64,000 bases of DNA from DASWNP01 sp036399175 (GCA_036399175.1 DASWNP010000021.1:1-64000), one strand, 5' to 3'. Counted from the stretch's first letter, positions 7,334 through 16,781 are shown. Program-made: numbers and translations. The notes: generated by a model not told the origin, from the sequence alone.

Positions 7334-10045
7334 ATGGAGATTCCGAAAACCTACGACCCGAAACAGGCCGAGGAGAGCCACTACGCGCGCTGGGAGTCGG
7401 CCGGGTGCTTCAAGCCTGAGACCAACCGTGACGCGTCTGCGCCCGTCTATTCCATCGCCATCCCTCCGCCGAACGTGACCGGCTCGCTCCACATGGGTCA
7501 CGCCTTGCAGCACACCATCATGGACGTGCTCGCGCGCTACAAACGTATGCAAGGCTTCCGCACGCTCTGGCTGCCGGGCTTCGACCACGCAGGCATCTCG
7601 ACGCAGATTATGGTCGAGCGGCAGTTGAAGAAAGAGCAGGGGCTGACGCGCCACGACCTCGGGCGCGAGAAGTTTGTCGAGCGCGTCTGGGAATGGAACC
7701 GGCAGTACGGCGGCGAGATTAGGATGCAGATGCGGCGCGAGGGCGCGAGCGTCGATTGGTCGCGCGAGCGTTTCACCCTCGACGAGAAGCTGACGCGCGC
7801 CGTCCGTGAGTTTTTCGTGCGCTGCTACGAAGAGGGGCTCATCTATCACGGCGACGGAATGATTAACTGGTGCCCGAAAGACCAGACGGCGCTCTCCGAC
7901 CTCGAAGTCGAGAAAGAGTCGCAGGCGGGGAAGCTCTACTACCTGCAATATCCTCTGAAGGGCGACGGCGGGCGGCGCGTGACCGTTGCCACCACCCGCC
8001 CCGAGACGATGCTCGGCGATACGGCAGTCGCCGTCAACCCCGACGACGAGCGCTACGGAGATTTGCTCGGCGCAACGCTTGAACTGCCACTCATGGGGCG
8101 GGAGATTCCGGTCGTCGCAGACGAGTTCGTTGACCCCGCGTTCGGCACCGGCGCGGTCAAGGTGACGCCCGCGCACGACCCGAACGACTACGCGATGGGG
8201 CAGAGACACAATCTGCCGCAGGTCAAAGTCATAGACCCGCACGCGCGCATGACGACGGAGGCGGGCGCGGAGTTCGAGGGCTTAGACCGCTACGCAGCGC
8301 GCGAGCTTGTCGTCCAAAAGTTTGAAGAGCTGGGCTTGCTTGAGAAGGTGGTCGATTACGAGTTTTCGATTACGAAGTGCGGGCGCTGTCGCACGGTCAT
8401 CGAGCCCCTGATTTCGACGCAGTGGTTCTTGAAGCAGGCGGAGCTTGGGCGTGCGCCTCTGGAGCTGATGCGCGAGCGGCGCGAGCCGCGCTTCGTCCCC
8501 GAGACGCCCTACGAGAAGGTCTACATCAACTGGCTCGAAAACCTGCACGACTGGACGCTCTCGCGCCAACTCTGGTGGGGGCATCGCATCCCCGCGTGGT
8601 ACGACGAAGAGGGTAGAGTTTACGTCGCGCGCACGGAAGAAGAGGCGCGACGGCAGGCGGGCACGGACAAGCTCACGCAAGACCCCGACGTGCTCGACAC
8701 GTGGTTTTCGTCCGCCCTCTGGCCTATCTCGACGCTCGGCTGGCCTGATGAGACCGAAGACCTCAAGACTTTCTACCCGACCTCCGTCCTCGTCACGGCG
8801 CGCGACATCATCTTTCTCTGGGTCTCGCGCATGATGATGACCGGAGTGAAATTCAGGGGAGAGCGCGCCTTCGACGACGTTTACATCACCGGCACGATTT
8901 TCGATAAGCACGGGCAGCGTATGTCGAAGACCAAGCAGAACGGCATCGACCCGCTCGACGTGTTCGACAAGTACGGAGTCGATGCCACGCGGCTGGTGCT
9001 CGCCTCGGTCGGCAGCACCGACACGCGCTGGAACGACAATCAGGTCGAATCCTATCGAAACTTCGCCAACAAAATCTGGAACGCCGCGCGCTTCTGTTTG
9101 ATGAACTCCGAAGGCGCGAACGCGGCGACCGGCATCGGCTGGGCGCACGACAAAGATTTGTCTCTCGCCGACAGGTGGATACGCTCGCGCTTCTTCAAGA
9201 CCACGCGCGCCGTCAGCCAGGCGATTGAGAACTACCAGTTCTACGAGGCCGTCCAGACCCTCTATCATTTCTTCTGGGACGACTTCTGCGATTGGTATAT
9301 CGAGCTGACCAAAGCCGAGGTCACGCTCGCCGAAGATACTCCGGCGCGGCGCGGCGCGCGCAGCCGCCTTCTCACCGTGCTCGAACAATCGCTCCGGCTG
9401 CTGCACCCGTTCATGCCATACATCACGGAAGAACTCTGGCTGCGTCTGCCCGGCGTCGGCGCAGAGATGCTGCACGACGCGTATCGCGGCGCTGAGCCGA
9501 CGATTATGCTGACGAGCTATCCGCGCTTCAGCGAAAAGTTCGATTATAAAAAGATTGACGAGCAGGCCGAATCAGACGTGCAGGCTCTAATCGAGCTTAT
9601 CTCGCGCGTGCGAAACATTCGCTCCGAGCTGGGCATCAAACCCGGCGAGGCGGTGAGCCTTCTGATTAGCGCGCCCGAAGAGCAGAGCCGCGCTCTTTTT
9701 GAAACGCAGACGGCGCAGATAGCCCGCCTGACGCGCGCCTCGGATACCAGCGTCGGCGCGCAGCTGAGCGTGCCGCGCGCGTCGGCGCGTGCGGCGTTAG
9801 GCAACGGCGCGGAGGTGGCCGTGCCGCTCGAAGGGTTGATAGATTTCGCGCAGGAGCGCGCGCGGCTCGGCAAAGAACAGGACAAGCTGCGCGGCGAGGC
9901 GGAGCGGCTGGAGAAGCAGCTCTCGAACCCGCAGTTCGTCGAGCGCGCGCCCGAAGAGAAGGTTTCGGAGCTGCGGCAACGAGTCGCCGACATCGCGCAA
10001 CGAATAGTGGCTATCGAACAAATGCTGGAGGCGCTGGCGGAATGA
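7334..10045 (+). CDS. valS: Valyl-tRNA synthetase
   Basis: Class I aminoacyl-tRNA synthetase charging tRNA-Val. From ATG 7334 it is 903 aa, normal for the family. The HIGH signature is HMGH at residues 53-56 (PPNVTGSLHMGHAL), the KMSKS-type loop is RMSKTKQNG near 530, and the editing (CP1) domain lies between, with TTRPETMLGDTAVAVNP and DPAFGTGAVKVTPAHDPND. The C-terminal ~70 residues form the coiled-coil tRNA-binding arm (ARLGKEQDKLRGEAERLEKQ). ATG 7334 was preferred over the in-frame TTG 7325 because the protein then begins MEIPKTYDP as in relatives. It overlaps nadC by 4 bp (ATGA), so the two are probably translationally coupled. Confidence 0.97.
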   Translation: MEIPKTYDPKQAEESHYARWESAGCFKPETNRDASAPVYSIAIPPPNVTGSLHMGHALQHTIMDVLARYKRMQGFRTLWLPGFDHAGISTQIMVERQLKKEQGLTRHDLGREKFVERVWEWNRQYGGEIRMQMRREGASVDWSRERFTLDEKLTRAVREFFVRCYEEGLIYHGDGMINWCPKDQTALSDLEVEKESQAGKLYYLQYPLKGDGGRRVTVATTRPETMLGDTAVAVNPDDERYGDLLGATLELPLMGREIPVVADEFVDPAFGTGAVKVTPAHDPNDYAMGQRHNLPQVKVIDPHARMTTEAGAEFEGLDRYAARELVVQKFEELGLLEKVVDYEFSITKCGRCRTVIEPLISTQWFLKQAELGRAPLELMRERREPRFVPETPYEKVYINWLENLHDWTLSRQLWWGHRIPAWYDEEGRVYVARTEEEARRQAGTDKLTQDPDVLDTWFSSALWPISTLGWPDETEDLKTFYPTSVLVTARDIIFLWVSRMMMTGVKFRGERAFDDVYITGTIFDKHGQRMSKTKQNGIDPLDVFDKYGVDATRLVLASVGSTDTRWNDNQVESYRNFANKIWNAARFCLMNSEGANAATGIGWAHDKDLSLADRWIRSRFFKTTRAVSQAIENYQFYEAVQTLYHFFWDDFCDWYIELTKAEVTLAEDTPARRGARSRLLTVLEQSLRLLHPFMPYITEELWLRLPGVGAEMLHDAYRGAEPTIMLTSYPRFSEKFDYKKIDEQAESDVQALIELISRVRNIRSELGIKPGEAVSLLISAPEEQSRALFETQTAQIARLTRASDTSVGAQLSVPRASARAALGNGAEVAVPLEGLIDFAQERARLGKEQDKLRGEAERLEKQLSNPQFVERAPEEKVSELRQRVADIAQRIVAIEQMLEALAE

Positions 10046-10896
10046 ACTGGCTCGACGAAGGCGCGCTCTTTTCGCAGATAGGCGCATTCTTAAACGAAGA
10101 CTTGGGGCGCGGCGACATCACGACGCAATCGACCGTGATGCGACAGCAGCGCGCGCGCGGGCGCTTCCTCGCCAAAGAGCCGATGGTCGTCGCCGGACTC
10201 GAAGCCGCCGAAGCTGTCTTCTCGACGCTCGACGCGCAGCAGCAGCTCGAAGCCTTCGTCTCGGACGGCGACGAGGTCGAGGCGGGCAAGGTCATCGCGC
10301 GCACGAGCGGCTTCGCCGACGTGCTGCTGGCGGGCGAGCGCGTCGCTTTGAATCTCTTGCAGCGTCTTTCGGGAATCGCCACGTTGACGCGACGTTTCGC
10401 CCGCGCCGTCGAAGGCACGGAGGCGCAGATAGTCGATACGAGAAAGACCGCGCCGGGGCTGCGGATGCTTGAGAAGTACGCGGTCGTCGCGGGCGGCGGT
10501 CGCAATCATCGTTTCGGTCTGGACGACGGCGTGTTGATTAAAGACAACCACATCGCCTTAGCGGGCGGCGTGGCGACGGCGGTCGAGCGAGCACGCGCGG
10601 CGGTCGGGCATCTGCATCGCATCGAAGTCGAGGTCTCGACGCACGAAGAGGTGCGCGAAGCCGTCAGAAGCGGCGCGGACATTCTTCTGCTCGACAACCT
10701 CTCGCCCGAAGAGACGCGAGCGGCGGTCGAACTCGCGCGCGAGCTGAAGCCCGACATCCTGCTCGAATCCTCCGGCGGCATCACGCTTGAGAACGTGCGC
10801 GCCTACGCCGAGGCGGGCGTCAATCTCATCAGCGTCGGCGCGCTCACACATTCGGCGCGCGCAATGGACATCAGCTTCAAGATTCAACCGGGATAA
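10042..10896 (+). CDS. nadC: Nicotinate-nucleotide pyrophosphorylase (carboxylating)
   Basis: Quinolinate phosphoribosyltransferase, producing nicotinate mononucleotide, CO2 and PPi from quinolinate and PRPP in de novo NAD synthesis. 284 aa, usual length. Key stretches are EDLGRGDITTQST near the N-terminus, LNLLQRLSGIATLT, the active-site region DTRKTAPGLRMLEKYAV, then GGGRNHRFGLDDGVLIKDNH, and the C-terminal ESSGGITLENVRAYAEAGV. Overlaps valS by 4 bp. No nadA or nadB is in the window. Confidence 0.97.
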   Translation: MNWLDEGALFSQIGAFLNEDLGRGDITTQSTVMRQQRARGRFLAKEPMVVAGLEAAEAVFSTLDAQQQLEAFVSDGDEVEAGKVIARTSGFADVLLAGERVALNLLQRLSGIATLTRRFARAVEGTEAQIVDTRKTAPGLRMLEKYAVVAGGGRNHRFGLDDGVLIKDNHIALAGGVATAVERARAAVGHLHRIEVEVSTHEEVREAVRSGADILLLDNLSPEETRAAVELARELKPDILLESSGGITLENVRAYAEAGVNLISVGALTHSARAMDISFKIQPG

Positions 10897-11067
10897 GCGC
10901 GATGGAAAGAGCGCGCATCTGAAGCGGCGCGGAATGGAACGCCGCGCTGCGCCGGGCGTGTAAGAACTTCGGCGACTGATACGGACGGAGCTATTTAAAG
11001 ATGCCCCCGGCTTTAAATTCCTCCTTCATCCTTCCTACTTCCTACTTGCTTTTCGGAGGGTTCGGTT

Positions 11068-11955
11068 ATGCGAAATCGCTGGTTCGGGTTGATAACGTTG
11101 GCGACGTTTGCGCTCGCCGGGGCAGCTTTGCTTTGGCCGGACGTGAGCGCGCAGGAGAGACAGCGTCGTCCTTCGCGCCGCATCACTAATCCGGTCGCTC
11201 CGCAGTCCGCCGTGCCCCTGCCTTCGCCGCTCCCTTCGCCCGCCGCGCGCACGACGACGACGCGCACGACCGACGACGTGACGCTCGTCAGCAGCGCCGA
11301 CCAGGAGACGCCCGCCGAAGAGACTCGACCGGCGCGGCGTTCGAGTCGCTCGCGTCGCGGCGAGCAGGAGTCGGAGGAAGAGAGCTTGCGCCGCACGGTC
11401 AACCGTCTCTCGACGCAGGTCAGAACCCTCTCCGAAGACCTCAGCGAGCTTAAAGAACAGCAGCGCACCATCGCAGACCAACAGCGCACGCTCGTCGATT
11501 TGGAGCGCCTCTCGCGCGCCGAGCAGCGCGCCGAAGGCTTCCGCGCGCAACTGCGCGACGTGCTCGAAAAGGAGCTGGCGCAGCAGGCTCGCTCCGAGCA
11601 GCTCGACTACGAAATGCAGCCCGAGCAGGTCGAGCGCCGCGCCGCCATGACCGGCACGCTCAACCCCGCAGCCCTGCGCGACCAGATTCGTCGCCAGCTC
11701 GAAAGCGAGAAACGGCGCACGCAGCAACAGCTCGAACTTCTCACGACGAGCCGCGCCCGCCTCGAAGCGGCCATCGTCAGCGCCGACGCGGAAGTCGAAC
11801 GCCTACGCGCGCGCATGCAGGAGAACGAACGGCGCGAAGCCGAGGCCGGAACGAACCCCAACCAGAACACACCCACTCAAGACATCATCCGCCCGGCCAC
11901 CCCGCGCCCGACGCCCACGCCGACGCAGGCCGAGCCGAACAACATCCCGCATTAA
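11068..11955 (+). CDS. Predicted periplasmic coiled-coil protein
   Basis: 295 aa, no recognised domain. A signal peptide is likely at residues 1-29 (WFGLITLATFALAGAALLWP, cleavage near VSAQ). A Pro/Thr/Arg-rich linker follows to about residue 105, then a long charged helical region (about 105-255; LSEDLSELKEQQRTIADQQR and ESEKRRTQQQLELLTTSRAR) with heptad-like spacing typical of coiled coils. The tail is Pro/Thr-rich. It could be a cell-envelope spacer or scaffold. The ATG is preceded by GGAGGG at good distance. Confidence 0.75.
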   Translation: MRNRWFGLITLATFALAGAALLWPDVSAQERQRRPSRRITNPVAPQSAVPLPSPLPSPAARTTTTRTTDDVTLVSSADQETPAEETRPARRSSRSRRGEQESEEESLRRTVNRLSTQVRTLSEDLSELKEQQRTIADQQRTLVDLERLSRAEQRAEGFRAQLRDVLEKELAQQARSEQLDYEMQPEQVERRAAMTGTLNPAALRDQIRRQLESEKRRTQQQLELLTTSRARLEAAIVSADAEVERLRARMQENERREAEAGTNPNQNTPTQDIIRPATPRPTPTPTQAEPNNIPH

Positions 11956-11956
11956 C

Positions 11957-12046
11957 AAAAGGCAAAAGGAAAAGGCAAAGGGCAAAAGTGAAGAGGAGCC
12001 AGTCTCTGCCTCGCCTTTGCCTTTTCCCTTTTCCTTTTGCCTTTTC
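11957..12046. repeat. Heptad-repeat hairpin H5 (GGCAAAA family)
   Basis: Starts 2 bp after a stop codon. The left arm AAAAGGCAAAAGGAAAAGGC plus further units is mirrored by CCTTTTCCCTTTTCCTTTTG. The apex is GAGGAGCCAGTCTCTGCCTC. Confidence 0.85.
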
Positions 12047-12111
12047 TCATTCTGTCCGTGTTAATTTCTTTCTTGCAGTTTCAACTCTCGATAATTTTTC
12101 AGGCATCCTAA

Positions 12112-13701
12112 ATGAGCAGGAAATTTTTCTCTTCGGTCTTCGCGCCGATTCTTTTCGCTGTCGCGCTGATTCTCTCAAATGCTTCGGACTCGGCGGGTCA
12201 GACGCGCGCCTCTCAAAGCTCAGGCGCTTTGAGGTTTGAGGTGAAACTGGCTCGCGGTTTGACGGTTGCGGCGCAGACGAAGGGGCGACTCTTCGTCGTC
12301 CTCAGCCGTCGGCGAGAACCTGAGCCTCGCACGACCGTCGGCGAGACGGGCATGGACGCGCCGGTCGTGCTGGCGCGCGACCTCGAACGCCTCGCGCCTG
12401 ATGCGGTCGGCCTGCTTGATGCAAGCGCCGCCATCTTTCCGTTAGAGACGCTCTCGCAACTGCCCGCCGGAGAGTATTTCGTGCAGGCGCTCTTCGATTC
12501 CAACGTCGATTTGAAATCGGTGAACGCGCCGGGCAATCTCTACAGCGACGTTCAAAGCGTCAGGCTCGACGCGTCGAGGGGCGCGACTGTCAGGCTTGAG
12601 CTTGCGCGGCGCGTGCTGCCCGAAGAGTTGCCGGCTGAGACGGAGTACGTCAAATACGTTCGTCTTCAATCGAAGCTTCTGAGCGCCTTTCACAAAAGAC
12701 CCATCTACCTGCGCGCCGGAATCATCCTGCCGCGCGGGCACGCGAGCGACCGGGGCGCTCGCTACCCTCTGCGCATCCACATCGGCGGCTACGGCGCGCG
12801 CTTCGACGGCGTCGAGCGAATGATGCGCGCGGGCTCCGAGTTCAGGCGCGCGTGGGAAGCGACGGATGCGCCGCGCATGATTCTTCTGCACCTCGACGGC
12901 GACGGCCCCTTCGGCGACCCCTATCAGGTCAACTCCGACAACAACGGTCCCTACGGCGACGCCATCACGCAGGAACTCATCCCTCACGTCGAAGAGAAGT
13001 TTCGCGCCGTCGGAGAACCTTACGCGCGCGTGCTCGACGGCGGCTCGACCGGCGGCTGGGTCTCGCTCGCGCTGCAAATCTTCTATCCCGATTTCTTCGG
13101 CGGCGCGTGGTCGTTCTGCCCCGACAGCCCCGACTTTCGCGCATTCCAGCTCATAGACATCTACGCCGACCGTAACGCCTACCGGAACGAGCACGGCTTC
13201 GAGCGCCCGAGCGCCCGCGACCGCGACGGCGATACGCGCTTCACCATCCGGCACGAATGCCAGATGGAGAACGTCAAGGGCTTGGGCGATAGCTGGACGA
13301 TGTCGGGCGAGCAGTGGGGCGCCTGGAACGCCGTCTACGGCGAGCGCGACGCCGCGACGGGTCGCCCGCGTCCCCTTTGGAATCCGCAGACCGGCGAGAT
13401 AGACCGCGCTGCGGTCGAACACTGGAAGCGTTACGATTTGCGTCTCGTCCTTGAGAACAACTGGCCGAAGCTCGCGCCGAAACTGCGCGGCAAGCTTCGC
13501 ATCTGGATGGGCGATGCCGACAGCTACTTTCTCAACAACGGCCTCTACCTGCTCGACGATTTTCTCTCCAAAGCGCGCCCCGCCTACGAAGGCCGCATCA
13601 CCTACGGCAGGCGCGAAGGCCACTGCTGGATTCCTCTCAAAGAAAGAGAACTCCTCGACGAGATGACGGCGGCGATAGAGAGCGCACGGCCTCAACGTTG
13701 A
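12112..13701 (+). CDS. Secreted alpha/beta-hydrolase (putative esterase)
   Basis: 529 aa with an N-terminal signal peptide (FSSVFAPILFAVALILSNAS, cleavage near SAGQ). The C-terminal two thirds fit the esterase D/enterochelin-esterase type of alpha/beta hydrolase. The nucleophile motif is DGGSTGGWVSL with Ser312. Candidate acid and base residues are in IWMGDADSYFLNNG (near 465) and the terminal GREGHCWIPL His. Strands before the nucleophile (MILLHLDGDGPFGDPYQ) form the oxyanion side. Residues ~40-210 look like a beta-rich accessory domain. The substrate cannot be told; a carboxylester or acetylated sugar is plausible. Confidence 0.8.
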   Translation: MSRKFFSSVFAPILFAVALILSNASDSAGQTRASQSSGALRFEVKLARGLTVAAQTKGRLFVVLSRRREPEPRTTVGETGMDAPVVLARDLERLAPDAVGLLDASAAIFPLETLSQLPAGEYFVQALFDSNVDLKSVNAPGNLYSDVQSVRLDASRGATVRLELARRVLPEELPAETEYVKYVRLQSKLLSAFHKRPIYLRAGIILPRGHASDRGARYPLRIHIGGYGARFDGVERMMRAGSEFRRAWEATDAPRMILLHLDGDGPFGDPYQVNSDNNGPYGDAITQELIPHVEEKFRAVGEPYARVLDGGSTGGWVSLALQIFYPDFFGGAWSFCPDSPDFRAFQLIDIYADRNAYRNEHGFERPSARDRDGDTRFTIRHECQMENVKGLGDSWTMSGEQWGAWNAVYGERDAATGRPRPLWNPQTGEIDRAAVEHWKRYDLRLVLENNWPKLAPKLRGKLRIWMGDADSYFLNNGLYLLDDFLSKARPAYEGRITYGRREGHCWIPLKERELLDEMTAAIESARPQR

Positions 13702-13802
13702 AAGAGAGTTTGGCGTCAATAAGAGTTTGGAATCTGCGCCCCGGTTCTGATAGAAGATAGGGAACAGGGACGGACGCGAGGGGAGAACAGGTCGAACAGT
13801 CG

Positions 13803-14150
13803 ATGGGGACGATTTCGCAGTCAGAGATTTATCGTCTGATAGCCGAGGCCAACGAGCGCGGCGAGCGCGTCGTCGTGGCGACGGTAGCGCACACTCGCGG
13901 CTCAACTCCGCAGCGTCGCGGCGCGAAGATGCTCTTCTTCGAGTCGGGCGAGGTGGCGGGCACGGTCGGCGGCGGCTGCATCGAGGCCGAGGTCTGGGCG
14001 GAAGCGCGCGAAGCCTTGAGAAGCGGTACTCCCGCCCTCCAACGTTTCAGCCTCACCGCCGACGAGGCCAGCGAAGAAGGAATGGTCTGCGGCGGCACGA
14101 TGGAAATTTTCATCGACGTATGGCCTGCTGGCCGGGAAGGAGCAGGATGA
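13803..14150 (+). CDS. XdhC/CoxI-family protein, N-terminal domain only
   Basis: 115 aa with the XdhC_CoxI domain: ATVAHTRGSTPQRRGAKML, GEVAGTVGGGCIEAEVW and GMVCGGTMEIFIDVWP. In the family this domain belongs to maturation factors that deliver sulfurated molybdenum cofactor to xanthine- or CO-dehydrogenase-type enzymes. It stops where two-domain XdhC proteins would enter the Rossmann domain. That domain is found on a separate gene at 14853-15695. Its stop overlaps the next start as ATGA. No molybdoenzyme subunit gene is visible nearby. Confidence 0.85.
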   Translation: MGTISQSEIYRLIAEANERGERVVVATVAHTRGSTPQRRGAKMLFFESGEVAGTVGGGCIEAEVWAEAREALRSGTPALQRFSLTADEASEEGMVCGGTMEIFIDVWPAGREGAG

Positions 14151-14494
14151 TGACCGAAGAGGAATGGCAGCGAAAGATGGATTTCATCGTCGAGCATCAG
14201 GCGCAGTTCACGGCTGGCATTCAACAACTGAAAGAACAGTTGAAAGAGACGCGAGAGCAGTCCGATGCTCGCATGGCGAAAATCGAAGATGTTATTTTGC
14301 GTCTTGCCAATCAGACTGAAAACAGAGTCACCGCTTTTGACGAGAGAATGAACCGCCTTGCCGAAGAGCAAGCCAAGACGCAGGCCAGACTAGCCGAGCT
14401 TGCCGAGATTGGAGCTGAGACCGATATTCGCCTGAACAACTTGATGACAGTTATCGAACGTCATATCGACGAGGGGCGCAACGGGAAGTCTTGA
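14147..14494 (+). CDS. Small coiled-coil protein of unknown function
   Basis: 115 aa, all-helical and charged (MTEEEWQRKMDFIVEHQAQF, then repeats of the pattern QLKEQLKETREQSDARMAKI). It ends in a short LMTVIERHIDEGRNGKS tail. Tandem ATGs at 14147 and 14150 overlap the preceding stop, which indicates translational coupling to the XdhC N-domain gene. The protein looks like a trimeric or dimeric coiled coil. I cannot assign a role. Its position between the two XdhC genes may be chance insertion or a functional link. Confidence 0.7.
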   Translation: MMTEEEWQRKMDFIVEHQAQFTAGIQQLKEQLKETREQSDARMAKIEDVILRLANQTENRVTAFDERMNRLAEEQAKTQARLAELAEIGAETDIRLNNLMTVIERHIDEGRNGKS

Positions 14495-14527
14495 AGCCTG
14501 GCGTCCGGCGGAAGGAGTGAGACGAGT

Positions 14528-14848
14528 ATGTCTGAATCTTTCATGGAGAATTACAAGGCGAAGCACCGGCATCCGTTGAACAGGTTGACGCACAGCATCG
14601 GCATTCCGATGATAGTCGTTTCGCTGCCGATGTTTTTTTTCAACTGGCGCTGGGCGCTGGCGCTCTTCGTCGTCGGCTGGATTCTGCAATTCGTCGGGCA
14701 CGCCATCGAAGGCAATCAGCCCGCTTTCTTTCGCAATCCGGTCTACCTGATAGTCGGCCCCATGTGGCTCGTGCGTCGCGCCGTCGGCGTTTTTGGTTTC
14801 AACCGGACGACGAGCGCGAAATCGGTCACGACGAAGCGCGCGCCTTGA
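14528..14848 (+). CDS. DUF962/Mpo1-like small membrane protein
   Basis: 106 aa. MENYKAKHRHPLNRLTHSIG carries the His-containing N-terminal motif of the DUF962 family. Two hydrophobic segments follow (IPMIVVSLPMFFFNW and WALALFVVGWILQFVGHAIE) and then NQPAFFRNPVYLIVGPMWLV. The yeast homologue Mpo1 is an Fe-dependent dioxygenase acting on 2-hydroxy fatty acids; in bacteria the role is mostly unproven. GGAAGGAG precedes the ATG. It sits between the two XdhC-family genes. Confidence 0.85.
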   Translation: MSESFMENYKAKHRHPLNRLTHSIGIPMIVVSLPMFFFNWRWALALFVVGWILQFVGHAIEGNQPAFFRNPVYLIVGPMWLVRRAVGVFGFNRTTSAKSVTTKRAP

Positions 14849-14852
14849 GAGC

Positions 14853-15695
14853 ATGAAGAAGGGCGGCGAGGAAAAGAGCTACGCAGGGATAACGGGAGCG
14901 GTGGCGCGCGTCCTCGAAGGGGGCGGGCTCGCCGCTCTCGCCACGCTCGTCGAAGTTCCGGCCGATGCGGCGAGGGTGGGCGCGAAGGTGCTCCTGGAGG
15001 AATCGGGCGCGAGCGAGGGGAGCACAGGGGACACGTCGCTCGACGCATCGCTCGCGGCCTTCGCTTCCGTGTTTCTGGCCTCGCGAGCGGAGGCGCGCAC
15101 GTACACGCTGGAGGAATTGGGAGGCGCTGAAAGTTTCGGCGAGAGGTGGCGCGGGGCGCGTGTGTTGTTTGAACGCGTGGAGACGGAGCCGCGCCTGGTG
15201 GTGTGTGGGGCGGGGCACGTGGGGGCGGCGCTGGCGCGTCTGGCGCTCGCGGTCGGCTATCGCGTGACGCTGGTGGACGACCGCGCGGATTTCGTCACGC
15301 GCGCGCGTTTCCCGGAAGAAGGCATCGAGCTTGTCGCCGCCGAGAGCTGGACTGATGCGCTCGACGCGGCCATCGGCACGGGGCGCGGCGTCTCGGTCGC
15401 CGTCGTGACGCGCGGGCACAACGAAGACGAAGAGTGCATGAGGGCGGCGCTGGCGAAGCGTCCCGCTTATGTCGGGATGATAGGCAGCCGTCGGCGGACG
15501 AACATCGTGCTCGAACGCCTGCGTGAGAGCGGGTTTGACGAAGCGTTACTCAGAGAAGTTCGCGCGCCGGTGGGATTGGACATCGGTGCGGTCTCCCCGG
15601 AAGAGGTGGCGCTCTCGATTCTGGCGGAGATGGTGGCCGGGCGTCGCGGCGGCACGGGCGCGCCGCTCTCCGAGTGGCGACGCCGAAGCTCGTAG
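14853..15695 (+). CDS. XdhC-family protein with C-terminal Rossmann domain
   Basis: 280 aa from ATG 14853. Residues ~10-95 look like a degenerate XdhC_CoxI domain (ALATLVEVPADAARVGAKVL, SLDASLAAFASVFLASR). Residues ~110-270 are the XdhC_C Rossmann fold, with the dinucleotide motif LVVCGAGHVGAALARLAL, then VTLVDDRADFVTRARFPEEG, VVTRGHNEDEECM and YVGMIGSRRRTN. The C-terminus has APVGLDIGAVSPEEVALSIL. With the domain at 13803-14150 it makes a two-gene XdhC system for molybdenum-cofactor insertion. The start lies 4 bp after the preceding stop. Confidence 0.88.
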   Translation: MKKGGEEKSYAGITGAVARVLEGGGLAALATLVEVPADAARVGAKVLLEESGASEGSTGDTSLDASLAAFASVFLASRAEARTYTLEELGGAESFGERWRGARVLFERVETEPRLVVCGAGHVGAALARLALAVGYRVTLVDDRADFVTRARFPEEGIELVAAESWTDALDAAIGTGRGVSVAVVTRGHNEDEECMRAALAKRPAYVGMIGSRRRTNIVLERLRESGFDEALLREVRAPVGLDIGAVSPEEVALSILAEMVAGRRGGTGAPLSEWRRRSS

Positions 15696-15758
15696 AAGGC
15701 TCGACGCCGAAGCTCGCGGAAGCTTTCCTTGCGTCGAAGAGTTCCCGCACGTTTGTCT

Positions 15759-15787
15759 GAAGATAAAATCTGTCCGAAGATAAAATC
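15759..15787. repeat. Short direct repeat GAAGATAAAATC x2
   Basis: Two identical 12-mers 17 bp apart in the convergent gap after the XdhC gene. A second imperfect duplication (CGACGCCGAAGCTCG twice, about 25 bp apart) lies just upstream, overlapping the XdhC 3' end. No function is evident. Confidence 0.5.
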
Positions 15788-15795
15788 CGCGTCAA

Positions 15796-16595
15796 TCAAT
15801 CGACACGCGAGGCGCGCGAGGCTTCGACGCCGCTATTGCCGTCACTCGTCTCGGCGGCCAGGCGTGCTTCGAGCCTGATGCGGCGTTTACCCATGAGCCA
15901 GCCGTTGAGGAATTGGACGGGGCCGATGAGCCAGTAGACAAGCCCGGCCAGTCCGCTCCGCGTGACGTAGGCGACGAGGATGGAGAGCAGGCCGATGAGG
16001 ACGTTGCAGGCGTTGTCCTGCATCGTGTGCGCGTGTCGTGGATTTCCAGCTCGTTCAACTCCAGCTCGACGCGTTTGCGGTAGGCATGGTGGTAGAGCAG
16101 CGTGAAGACGGTGAAGACCGCGGCGAAGCCGAGGCCGAAGATAGCCATCATCTGCGGAACCTGCTCGCGCCTGATGGGCGGCTCTATCGTCCCGTCGGGC
16201 GCGAGCCTGCCCACCGGCAAACCCATCATCATGTTGACCGTGAGCGTCCAGACGAACTTGAGCGGGTAGACGTAGAAGAGGACGACGAAGAGCAGGAAGG
16301 CGTTCGTCCAGATGGTGAAGTTGTCGTTGAGACCGTAGCGGCGGAAGAACTTGTACTGCACGAACCAGACGTGGAAGAGCATGAAGAAGGTGATGGCGAA
16401 GGCGACGAAGCCGCGCATCGTGACGAGCAGTTGGTCGAAGGTTCTCGGCACTTCGAGCGAGACGACCAGAAGCGTGACGGCGAAGGCGATGACGCCGTCG
16501 CTCAAAGCCTCGATGCGCGACACCTCGCCGACGCCGCGCCAGCGAAAGCCTTTAACGACGTGTCTTTCTCTATCCAGAAGTTTTTCTCGAATCAT
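15796..16595 (-). pseudogene. TMEM175-family (DUF1211) potassium channel gene with a frameshift
   Basis: The N-terminal part, from ATG 16595 (MIREKLLDRERHVVKGFRWR), carries the family signature EALSDGVIAFAVTLLVVSL and then several membrane segments. The frame is intact to LELNELEIHDTRT. After that the same frame turns into Ser/Pro-rich nonsense. A second frame (15796-16023) picks up MQDNACNVLIGLLSILVAYV and the expected last membrane helices and basic tail. A one-base shift around 16024-16035 joins them. It is either a real inactivating mutation or a sequencing error. AAGGAGCGAGG precedes the start. Prokaryotic TMEM175 proteins are K+-selective channels. Confidence 0.85.
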
Positions 16596-16781
16596 CCTCG
16601 CTCCTTCGCGGTTCGTCGTCGGCCAAGCTGCTGTGTTACCGTGTCGGAAAGTGCGAGCATCCGGCACGCGAACACGGGCGCGCTAGATTAAAGGCGATGA
16701 GAGTCGCGCCTGGCAAGAACTTTTTCAAGGTGGCCGACGCTCAACGCCGGGGCGCTTCGGCGAGAGCTTCGGACAGGGCAT

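Noticed and set aside
12442..13905. Long minus-strand open frame opposite the esterase gene
   Set aside because: It is an antisense shadow typical of GC-rich DNA, with no family motifs and biased composition.
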